A DNA stretch of 64,000 nt from Fallopia convolvulus (taxonomy: Eukaryota > Streptophyta > Magnoliopsida > Caryophyllales > Polygonaceae). Of this stretch, positions 55,076-64,000 are shown piece by piece. The notes under the pieces were generated by a model. That model was not told where the DNA came from. It saw only the letters and a program-made list of their open reading frames with translations, and searched no databases. Location: NCBI GenBank assembly GCA_964016875.1, contig OZ024733.1, positions 23,231,324-23,295,323 on the forward strand. The letters run 5' to 3'. Made by a program: the position numbers and the translations under genes. Positions within the stretch are counted from its first letter, which is position 1. Every line of letters begins with the position of its first letter.

Positions 55076-56870
55076 TGTAACATCCCCGACCAAAAAAAAG
55101 CATACGTCATTCTGCATTCATATAAGATTAATAGCATATGCATAGCATATTGACATCATATATAGTGAGTTTTATAAAGTAATATTTATTTTCGAATTAA
55201 GTTTTTATAGTTTAAAAAGTTTTTAACTAAAAATTAATTAATAATTATTTCAGGGTAAAATTTATAGTAAAGGAGATTTGTGGGTGAAAATTGTAAATTT
55301 TCTAACAATTTGGCCGACTTAGCTACATGATATATATCATGTTCATCTTCATCTTCATCTTTGAATATAGCTTACGTAGATAAAAAAATACGGAGGAGTT
55401 CAAGAGAAGAGAAGGGAAAAGGGAAGGTTTTGTTATTTGATCTTGATTTTGGTACAAGATCTCTTCTATCGGGTTTTAATCTCGAAGTACAAGCGTGATT
55501 TGGTAAGTTTTTAATTAGTTAATGGTTTATCTGGATTTTTCTAATTTTTCCAGATCTAGATCTACAGTTGGTTTTGATTCAGAAATCGGTCGGTTTATAG
55601 CTCTCAAAGGGTGTTTTCGATATTGGATTTATATTCGGTAAAAGATTTCAGAGTAATTTTAGGGTTTTGCTTTGTAATGATTTTTAGAGACCCTTGATAA
55701 AGATTTACAGAAAGGTTTGAACTAGAAAAATATTCTTCTATATATATAGTTTATTGTTGTCAAGTTTTAAAGGATTTGGAATTATGCACAAAGAGTTATA
55801 ATGCATACTGGCATTTCATTGCATTTGGGGTTAGAGTTTGTAAGAGTAAATAGCCTAATTTGCTTTGGGTTATATATAAGAGCACAAGTAATAGACCGTG
55901 GTCAGAGTCAAGGGGGAGAAATATAGTATCTGTCTTAAACAGGTGAGTACAGATCGGAGATTCAACCCTATGTGCTATATGTGAAATATGAATATATGGA
56001 TATATATGCTATATGTGGTATATGGATATATGTGATATATGTGTTATATGCGCTATATGGGTATATGTGTTATATGAGTTATACGGATATATGTGATAGC
56101 TCTGAAATTTCCAGAGTTGTTTGCACAGAAAGTATGCTAGCAGATGGCATATGATATATGATTATATGATGCACTTGATTGCATAGCATATTGCAATGAG
56201 ATTAAAAGGACATGTGATGGTCTTGCCCTGAATTTGTATACAAAAGAGACCTACGGGTCATACATGAGGCCTAAGATGCCTAAAAGTCGGTAATGGAAAA
56301 GAAAAAAAGGTTGGTATATGGAAAAAAAACGGAAAAGAAAGGAGAAGTTGGTAATGAAAACCCGGGGCAGATTCAGGCTTGAACAGTTCATAGAATAAAG
56401 AATCGGAAACATCAACATTTGCATTTGCATAGTAAATTTATATATGATATATATAATATGTATGAATATGTATACTGACCAATTGTTTGGCTTTGTGTGA
56501 AATAATTGATGATGGTTTATATTCACTGAGTATGCGACTCACGTAAATCGCAAAACAATTTTTCAGGTTCAGCTAGAACTTTTTGACGTGTGTCTCTTTT
56601 AGAGGTCACATTCATACAGGTCGGCCGGCTGAAGCTCAATGCAACCTTCTCCTCCTCATTTTGCATCTTAGACATATGGGCTGTAATAGAAGTTAGAGTA
56701 ATAGATGTTTTATTATAAAAGTAAAGACATATAGATGTGTGTGTGCAACCTTATATGGTTGTTACTTTCTGAGATGTGCTGATGTGAAAATAGTTGTTAT
56801 AGGTGAATTATCTCTTTATATAAGAGATAAGTTTTACAAAGTATACGTCATAGGGTATAAGGGTGTCACA
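55076..56870 (+). mobile_element. Tekay solo LTR in family L copy B
   Basis: TGTAACATCCCCGACC to AAGGGTGTCACA, with flanks ATATT (55071-55075) and ATACT (56871-56875), 4/5. Its 18-bp array is down to one unit and is followed by a private purine-rich segment (56262-56350). Confidence 0.88.
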
Positions 56871-59049
56871 ATACTTCTAGACATGGAAAACCCTTTTTAA
56901 TAAGTTAAGTAAATTCTTTTGTTAAAATAGATATGGAAAGTATAAGATAATTATTGTTAAAAATAATACTTGGGAATTTATTAGATAAATAAAGTACTAG
57001 AATAAGTATAATATAATATGTTGTATTAATATCTTTTATATCGTATGGTGGTTGCATGTCTTTAAAAAGAATTGATGATAAGAGGAAAAATATTATAATA
57101 AAATTATATAAACTAGTCATAACGAATATTGAGGAGTTAGATAAATAAATATTATGACAAGGGCATTTTAGACTTTTCATATCATAAGAATAGTTTTATA
57201 ATCATTATGTTATATAATTATGGAAAATAGATTTTCATCGACTTTATATAATTATCACCTTGCTTGAATTAAATAAAAGAAATATTTAATAATAATAAGA
57301 AAGTAATTGTATGTCATAAAGGATCAAAAAGTTTATAAATATAGAAATGGGGACTTTAAAATTAGATAAAGGAAGATTTAATAATTTAAACAATGTTATG
57401 ACTTGATCTTCAAAGGATTATAATAATTAAATTAAAATAAAGAGTTAATAAAGAATACAAGGATATTTCAAATAAGAAATAATAATAAGGGATATTATTA
57501 TTTTATCACCTCCACCTAAATTATTATTATTTTAATAATTTAGTAAATAATTCTCTTATAAAAAGAATATAAGTGATATTCAAAAACTTTAGAAGAACTA
57601 AAGAAATTCTTATTAAAGTTCGTTCGTACCTCTCGTGTCGATAGGTCGAGTCTTCGTCCCGACTAAAGACAACGATTTTCGTTCATTCACTCGTACACAA
57701 TCGTAAAAGCTAAGGCAAGTGGAATTTCTCCTTGTAGCCTTGATAATTCATTCCGTGAAATTTCTCGATGTTGGGAACAACTTGTTTGCTATTAATAAAC
57801 GAATCTAGGAATATCGATTGTTAGAAATAATGACTCAATTGTTATCGTTATTACGCTATTTAATATTCGATATGACTATTACAATAGTCTTGTTTGTGAC
57901 CTTGTTTGTTTAAGATCTCGTTTAGAGATCGGTTTGGATGAAATAGTGAAGGGTGCGGGATTAACTCGACGCCGCTATATAATCTACTAAGTCGTATGAC
58001 ATCACGCCTAAATTCCGCGACTTTACGGATCATGATCCATGTTTGCTCCTGCTCAGAGGAGGGACGAGTGCACCCTAGCTAAGTGCCCGGAACTACGTTC
58101 ATGTAAGTGGACCCGGGCCCTTTCATGCCCCCCATTATTAAAAATCATTAATGTAAGTGAAAGTTTTCATCACGATACAAGATAAGTGCTAATGCACAAT
58201 TAAAAGAAACCAAAACCGGGTCGGAGTAGTACAACGTGGAAAGACCGCCCGGTTCTTGAAAATATCGTCTTTCCAATCTTAATGCTTATTCGGGCTTGTC
58301 TAAGGTGGGCGGGTACTTAATCGCCTTCGGGCCACCTCCCCTATCTGGAGCACCGAATAAGATGAGGTTGGTTGAGGTCCGACAAGGGCGCATGAGGTTT
58401 TCAAAACTTGTATGAATTAATAACGTTCCCAACATACTTTCTACTCTAAGAAGTCTACAATCCCGTAGTTCTTCTCTCGATTATCGAGTTATCTCATCTC
58501 CAGATATGCTCCTTTCCGTTCCGATAAGCCCTACATAAAGTTCTACATCTAAAAACACATTATGTTAATACCTCTCAAATATTATAAATTACCATAATAT
58601 CCTTGAGAATTTCCATTCTCACTTGCTTAGTCTCCTTAGACTAATTCTGCTTTTCCGCATGTTTGCCTGACATTTTTCGCCCTTCGCGACTTATGCCAGA
58701 CTCTAGGAATCCCAACAAGGCGTAGGTGAAGCCACACAAGGAAGGAAGGGTCGGACTCTCACTCAAAGATGTACTTCTCTTTTATTTTGCTTAATTTCAT
58801 CAAGTGTTGTAAGAACAAGTATTCAATTTCCGTTGTTAAACCGTATTTATATTTTGTGGGTTAACGTTGTACGAACAAAGTCTCATTCGTGAGCACATTT
58901 TCACATATATGTAACGTTTATGACAATTTCCGCATTTTTCCTAAGTTCTAAATATCATTATAAAGCCTAGAGTGACTTTGGGCGGTAAAATCCGAGGTCA
59001 CTGGCGGTAATACCCTATGTTGCAAGATAGGGGTGTTACACAAGGCATG

Positions 59050-60963
59050 TGATACGCTGAGTTTTGTACAGTGTAATTATGTATTTTTATTAGGATTTCT
59101 GAGTGTTTTAGGCTAGATTAGGGTGTTTAATTGTAATATCAGAAAAGCCTACAGATGGAGACTTTGAAGACAGAAGTCCGAAGTTCGAGCTGAAGACCCG
59201 CTTTACAGCGGTGGCTAAGGAATACAAGTTTGAAAAAGTTACGAAGACTGAGACCCGCGCCCTCGGGTATGGAGCCGAGACCGCAGGTGTAGTGAAGATC
59301 CGAGAGGTTCGAAGAAAGTAGGACCCGCGACCGCGGGTCGAGACCAGAGACCGCGGGAAATCGAGCTTCCGCGGACGCCGAGAGTTTATTGAGACCCGCG
59401 CCCGCGGGTGACGACCCACGCTCGCGGGTGGCTGTTTCCGCGCCGACTTCTTTTCGTTTTATTTTATCTTTTTATTATATTATTATATCTAGTTTTATTT
59501 CGGATGTTTTTAGTATTTAAGCCTAGTTTCGTATTCAGTTGAGACTATCTAGATTTTATTTCAGTTTAACCTAGTTTTATTTCTATTATGGAGAACTAAT
59601 CTTCCTTGGAGTTTGTTTGATCAAAGAAGCCTTTTTATTGAATGTTCTAGTAACTTTTTTATCCTTTGGTTAATATCAAAACTCTTGTTTTTAATTATAT
59701 GATCTATGTTTGATTTTATGAGCCTGATCAACTTGTTTAATTGACTTAGATCTAATGTTTGGATTAGGTTTGATTGTTGTCTGTGCAATCTTATTTATCT
59801 TTGAAACAACTCTTTTCCAGGACCGTGGACTGGAATTGAGAAAGAGTATTTGATGATTATTTTATGCATGAGACTCGTTGATTGATTGCATGAATTGATT
59901 TCCTTTTATCCTTAATACTTTGCATGATTTGAATTAAGCGTCCTTGTTCATATCATAATTTTGCTTGGACCGTGGACAACCGGAAATCTTTTATAAGGAT
60001 TGGAATTAACCTAGGAAATATAGAAAAGTGGATGAATCAATGATCGAATGATTAAAAAGGTGGAATTGATTGAATGAACTCTGCTTTCCTTTAATTGAAT
60101 TAAAACCTAATTCTGTTTGCTTGCTTAAAACCCAAAACCCTTACTTTTGTTCTTTGTTGATTGTTCAGAATACTGATTCTCTTGGGTTTGATCCCTTACT
60201 TGCATGCTATACTTGGTTTGTAATTTAGGGTAATTTATTTTTGATCTCGGCACAACGACTTTAGTCGAGTCAAATTTTGGCGTTGTTGTCGGGGACTCGG
60301 GGAAACTTCCATCTCAAACTATTAACCCGAGAGAGAATGTAAGTGCCATCATGTTGAGAAGTGGGAAAGAGCTGAATATCGATGTCCCAGCAAGCGGAAA
60401 CCAACCGAGTTCGCAGGTGGATAGCCCCGATCGCGGTATAGAAAACGAGGTTGAATCTGAGAGTCAGCTAGAACCCGCGACCGTAGAATCAAACCGAGAT
60501 TGCGGTCAAACCGCGCCCGCGGGACCCCACCCGCGCTCGCGGGTCCCTCCTCCGACAAATTCAGACACTTACGTTCGGCCTTCGTTTCCTTCCATGGCTT
60601 CACAAAAGCCCGTTCCACCATTTCTTGAGGCACTGAAGGACACTCAGAAGCCAGCCAATGACAAGGAAATTTTCGAAACCTTCTCAAAGTGTGAGATAAA
60701 TGTTCCTTTACTTAAACTTGTTCAAAGGCAATTGCCTAAGAAGTATGGAGATCCCGGGAGGTTTACTATTCTCGTTAGTATTGGTGAGAGAAAAGTTGAA
60801 CATTCTATGCTTGACTTGGGAGCATCTATAAATGTCATGCCATTGAGCATATATGAGAGATTAGGTCTAGGGCTATTACAGGATTCAAATATTACTATTG
60901 AATTGGTTGATCACTCTAATGTCCATCCGAAAGGATTTGTGGAAGATGTTTTAGTACAGGTGG
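59050..60963 (+). mobile_element. Athila element, internally and 3' deleted
   Basis: 5' LTR 59050-60272 (TGATACGCTGAG to CGAGTCA), a PBS-like TGGCGTTGTTGTCGGGGA at 60278-60295, then a shortened gag-protease. Everything after the protease, including the 3' LTR, is gone; the sequence passes directly into the end of the second-family LTR. The left flank GCATG is the only candidate target copy. CCGCGG words are dense in the LTR at 59310-59430 and recur in gag. Confidence 0.8.
60351..60963 (+). pseudogene. Athila gag-protease fragment
   Basis: Begins MLRSGKELN, which in Athila proteins lies well inside gag, so several hundred N-terminal codons are missing next to the PBS. NDKEIFETFSKCEINVPLL and the protease start LDLGASINVMPLSIYERLGL follow. 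The frame then runs on into LTR sequence of another family. Confidence 0.85.
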
Positions 60964-61117
60964 ACGACTTGACTACAAATTTATTTGTTGACTGCAAATT
61001 TATTTGTTGTCGAAAAACCCTACCACAAATTTATTTTTTGTCGGGAAACCCTGACCTCCCTATACACAGCGGGGTCTTGACTACAAATTTATTTGTTGTC
61101 AGGAAACCCTACCAACA
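60964..61117 (+). repeat. End of the second-family LTR with a tripled segment
   Basis: The block TTGACTACAAATTTATTTGT followed by TG occurs at 60968 and 61078, with ACTGCAAATTTATTTGTTGT and CCACAAATTTATTTTTTGTC between. CGGGGTCTTGACTACAAATT and the end ACCAACA match the Athila-like LTR end at 38250-38296. Local slippage or repair at the deletion junction is likely. Confidence 0.75.
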
Positions 61118-61122
61118 TGCAC

Positions 61123-61863
61123 TGATTTCTATTCCTCCATTATCACATGGCTTCACTAGAGTTACAAGAACTGAAGAAGTAGTTACAAGAATTGTTAGAT
61201 AAAGGGTTTATTAGGGCTAGTGTATCACCTTGGGGTGCACCAATTTTATTTGTTAAAAAGAAAGATGGTACCTTACGGTTGTGCATGGATTACAGAAAGT
61301 TGAATAAGGTGTCTGTGAAGAACAAGTATACATTGCCAAGAATACATGATTTATTTGATCAACTTCAGGGTGCAAAGGTATTTTCAAAGATAGACATTCG
61401 ATCAGTATATCATCAGTTAAAGATAGCTAAAGATGACATTACCAAGACATCATTCAAGACTCGATATGGGCATTATGAGTTTCTGATAATGCCATTTGGT
61501 TTGACTAATGCACCAGCAACATTCATGGCTTTGATGAACAAGGTGTTTCAACCTTTTCTAGACAGATTTGTGATCGTCTTTATTGATGATATATTGGTAT
61601 ATTCACGAAGTAAAGAGGAGCATGTTGATCATTTGTGTAACATGCTACAAGTCTTGAGGGAAAAACAGTTATATGCTAAACTGAGTAAGTGTGAATTCTG
61701 GTTGGATCATGTAGTATTTTTAGGACACATAGTGTTTGGAAGAGGTATAGAGGTTGATCCAAAGAAGGTAGAAGCAGTGGTAAATTGGAAAGCACCAACT
61801 ATAGTTACAAAAGTTCGTAGCTTTCTTGGGATGGTTGGATACTACATACGATTTGTTGAATGA
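61123..61863 (+). pseudogene. Tekay reverse transcriptase
   Basis: After the insertion the pre-RT linker resumes (LISIPP), shifts frame near 61155, has a TAG at 61180, then gives the full RT: KGFIRASVSPWGAPILFVKK, KIDIRSVYHQL, MPFGLTNAPATF and the active site FIDDILVYS. It ends at TGA 61861, one change from an Arg codon. The catalytic Asp pair is present. Confidence 0.9.
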
Positions 61864-62469
61864 TTCTCTATTATAGCTGCACCACTCACTAAATTGTTAC
61901 GGAAGAATGCTCCATTCCATTGGAATGATGCATGCCAACAGAGCTTTGATGAGTTAAAGTATCGTCTGACTACAACCCCAATACTGACAATTCCTACAGG
62001 TACAAGAGGGTTTGTTGTTTACACTGATGCTTCATATCAAGGTCTTGGTTGTGTTTTGATGTTGAATGGAAAAGTAATTGCTTATGCATCATGTCAGTTA
62101 CGACCACACGAAGTTTCTTACCCCGTACATGATTTAGAGCTGGCAACAGTAGTTTTTTCCCTAAAGATTTGGCGACATTATCTATATGAAGAAACATTCC
62201 AAATCTTTACAAATCATAAGATTTTAAAGTATTTGATGAGCCAAAAGGAGTTGAACATGCGACAAAGGCGTTGGATGGAACTACTAAAAGATTATGATTG
62301 TACAATCGAGTACCATCCGGGAAAGGCTAATGTTGTAGCAGATGCTTTAAGTCGGAAGTCTAGTGGTATGATGGCCGATATGCACATGACTTCATTGACT
62401 GATTTGATTTCTTTGAGAGGTCTGAATGCTAGACTATAGTTTGACACAGATGGAGTACTGATCGCTACT
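61864..62469 (+). pseudogene. Tekay RNase H
   Basis: Same frame as the RT. YTDASYQGLGCVL holds the first catalytic Asp; HDLELATVVFSLK the Glu; and KANVVADALSRK ends the domain. It stops at TAG 62437. It removes the RNA strand of the replication hybrid. Confidence 0.9.
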
Positions 62470-63426
62470 TTGGAGATTCGACCAGTATTGAAACAGAAAA
62501 TTAAAGATGCTCAAGTAATAGATGGAAAGTTGGCAGAAATTATAGAACAGGTTCAACAAGGTAAAGATATGTTGTTTGTTATTCGAGATGGCACATTGAT
62601 GTGTGGCACCAGATTATGTTTACTTGATGTTGATGATCTGAGGCGAGAAGTTTTAGACGAGGCACATAATGCACCATATGCTATGCACCCTGGCACAACA
62701 AAGATGTATCATACCTTAAGACAATATTAACTGTGGCCAAGGATGAAGAAGGAGGTTGCTGAATTTGTTTTTAAATGTCTTACTTGTCAAAAAGTCAAAG
62801 CAGAACATCAAGCACCTACAGGTATACTGAAACCTTTATCTATTTCGGTCTGGAAATGGGAGTGGATTACGATGGATTTTGTTGTGGGATTACCACGAAC
62901 ACAAAAAGGAAATGAGGCTATCTGGGTGATTATTGATAGATTGACTAAGTCAGCACATTTCTTGCCTATATGTTGGGGTTGTTCATTGGATCAATTGGCA
63001 GAGATATACTTGAAGCAAATTGTTCGACTTCATGGAATACTAGTGTCCATTGTATCAGATAGAGACCCTAGATTTACTTCTCATATTTGGGAAAGTTTTC
63101 AAACAATAATGGGGACCAAATTGCATTTTAGTACAGGTTATCATCCTCAGACAGATGGGCAGTCAGAAAGGACTATACAGACCTTAGAAGAAATGCTTCA
63201 TGCTTGTGTTATTGAGTTTCAGGGTTCATGGGAAAGGTATATTCCACTGATGGAATTTTCTTACAATAATCAATTTCATAGCAGCATTGGAATGACACCA
63301 TATGAGGCATTGTATGGAAGGAAATGTCGAAGTCCTTAATATTGGGATAAAGAGGGTGCAGAAATTTTAGAAGGGTCGGAGATTATACAAGACACAATTG
63401 ATAAGATTGATATTGTAAAGAACAAA
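62470..63426 (+). pseudogene. Tekay integrase core
   Basis: Still the same frame. Zinc-binding HH-CC region (HNAPYAMHPGTTKMY, then CLTCQKVK) with a TAA at 62728 between; catalytic residues in MDFVVGLP (Asp), VSDRDPRF (Asp) and ERTIQTLEEML (Glu). TAA at 63337 after GRKCRSP. It joins cDNA into the genome. Confidence 0.9.
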
Positions 63427-63920
63427 ATGAAGGCGGCACAAGACAGACAAAAGAGCTATTTTGATCAGCATCGCAAGGAAATGGACTATCAGGTTGGAGA
63501 TAAAGTATTCTTACGAGTTTCTCCATGGAAAGGTGTCATGAGATTTGGTAATAAAGGAAAAATGAGTCCTCGCTATATTGGGCCATATGATATCATAGAG
63601 AAGGTGGGACCGTTGGCATACAGATTAGCATTACCTTTAGAATTGGCTCAGATTCACAATGTTTTCCATATTAGTATGTTACGACGGTGTCGATCTGATC
63701 CATCACATGTGTTAAAGGATTCAGAAGTACAACTTGCAGGGAATCTAAGCTACATAGAGGAACTAATTATGATAGTTGATTACAGAATTTAACAGTTGCG
63801 GAATAGGGAAATTCCGATGGTTAAAGTGATTTGGAAGAATCATAATATAGAGGAAACGACTTGGGAAACTGAGGATAAGATGAGAAAGTCATATGCACAC
63901 TTGTTCAATGGTAATTGATT
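63427..63920 (+). pseudogene. Integrase C terminus and chromodomain-like end
   Basis: Contains GDKVFLRVSPWKGVMRFG and GPYDIIEKVGPLAYRLALP (GPF/Y module). After a TAA at 63790 come a LRNREIPMVKVIWKNH stretch and an ETTWE motif, as in Tekay/Del chromodomains, which tether integration to heterochromatin. The stop could come from one C-to-T change. Confidence 0.85.
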
Positions 63921-63976
63921 CCCTATCATAGTACATTATATGAAGAGAGAGCAAATTTTGCGGACAAAATTCTTAT

Positions 63977-63988
63977 AGAGGGGGAGGA
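63977..63988 (+). promoter_or_regulatory. Polypurine tract
   Basis: AGAGGGGGAGGA immediately before the 3' LTR, the priming site for plus-strand DNA. Confidence 0.9.
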
Positions 63989-63989
63989 T

Positions 63990-64000
63990 TGTAACATCCC
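63990..64000 (+). repeat. Start of Tekay 3' LTR (cut by window end)
   Basis: TGTAACATCCC, identical to the first 11 bases of the 5' LTR. Confidence 0.9.

Larger units (their letters stand above)
50341..59040 (-). mobile_element. Family L copy B with nested elements, TSD CAAGG
   Basis: Plus-strand ends TGTAATATCC and GGGTGTTACA, flanked by exact CAAGG (50336-50340, 59041-59045). Oriented opposite to copy A. Nested inside are two Mutator-like elements, a Helitron and a Tekay solo LTR; without them and their duplications it is about 3.5-4.1 kb. The GC-rich block (about 51050-51240), tRNA-like boxes and the 57.8-58.4 kb stretch align with copy A. Confidence 0.85.
47932..61117 (+). mobile_element. 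Athila-like solo LTR (second family), shattered by nested insertions
   Basis: TSD TGCAC at 47927-47931 and 61118-61122; starts TGATGTTCGTGTTTTTAG and ends CCTACCAACA. Its own sequence is in pieces: 47932-48322, about 49630-50340, 59041-59049 and 60964-61117, about 1.25 kb, all LTR-like by comparison with 36806-38296. No internal region of this family is seen, so it was a solo LTR. Between the pieces lie a minus solo LTR, family L copy B and a deleted Athila element. Confidence 0.85.
33860..64000 (+). mobile_element. Tekay-clade Ty3/gypsy chromovirus, split by two insertions, 3' LTR truncated by window
   Basis: 5' LTR 33860-35634, PBS, gag 35737-36805, protease 47235-47926, then RT, RNase H, integrase and a chromodomain-like end 61123-63920, PPT and the first 11 bases of the 3' LTR. 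The coding sequence is cut by 36806-47229 (TSD TAACA) and 47932-61117 (TSD TGCAC). Both duplications join back to continuous gypsy homology. The base before the 5' LTR is in the MULE; 5-bp flank CTCTC. Confidence 0.93.

Overview
This window is plant nuclear DNA, most likely from a eudicot. The evidence is two intron-bearing plant genes (an eIF3e gene and a CML49-type penta-EF-hand gene) with GT-AG introns, AT-rich spacers, and dense layers of plant transposon classes: L1, Ty3/gypsy Tekay and Athila, Mutator-like elements, Helitrons, a hAT MITE and SINEs. It holds no prokaryotic, organellar or CRISPR features. All calls come from reading the sequence and family knowledge; no search was run.

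Left part (1-24.5 kb): gene territory with scattered transposons. A decayed L1 retrotransposon (2507-8870, minus) sits in a TTATTCA-rich minisatellite tract. A SINE with an 18-bp target duplication lies about 250 bp upstream of the eIF3e gene (10297-13216, plus, eight exons, 438 codons). Downstream are a foldback element with a second Mutator-type MITE nested in it (13649-14601) and a probable Helitron (14612-16542). A broken P4-ATPase pseudogene (about 16630-18330, minus) and an apparently intact CML49-like gene (18624-20545, minus, four exons, 327 codons) follow. A truncated Helitron with Pif1-helicase remains and AT-rich spacer close this part.

Middle (24.5-33.9 kb): a motif-bearing leader/intron unit, then a large solo-LTR-like repeat called here family L (25688-30655), which holds a Tekay solo LTR and a hAT MITE. 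Next is a Mutator-like element carrying a plant mobile domain (PMD) gene and a FAR1/MULE transposase on opposite strands.

Right part (33.9-64 kb): one Tekay chromovirus whose 5' LTR starts at 33860 and whose 3' LTR is just entered at 63990. Two insertions split it. The first is a young, non-autonomous Athila-like element (36806-47229) with gag-protease and a second ORF but no reverse transcriptase or integrase. The second is an Athila-like solo LTR (47932-61117), itself invaded by a minus-strand solo LTR, a second family L copy (50341-59040, containing two Mutator-like elements, a Helitron and another Tekay solo LTR) and a deleted Athila element (59050-60963). Several boundaries have exact target duplications, and two insertions in one family L copy are matched by empty sites in the other.

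Most notable is that each Athila-like family carries its own short self-complementary word, repeated in its LTR, internal leader/intron and coding regions: GTTAAC in CTCGTTAACGAG, GGTACC in CTCGGTACCGAG, or CCGCGG. This could reflect family-specific RNA dimerisation or packaging, but that is inference.
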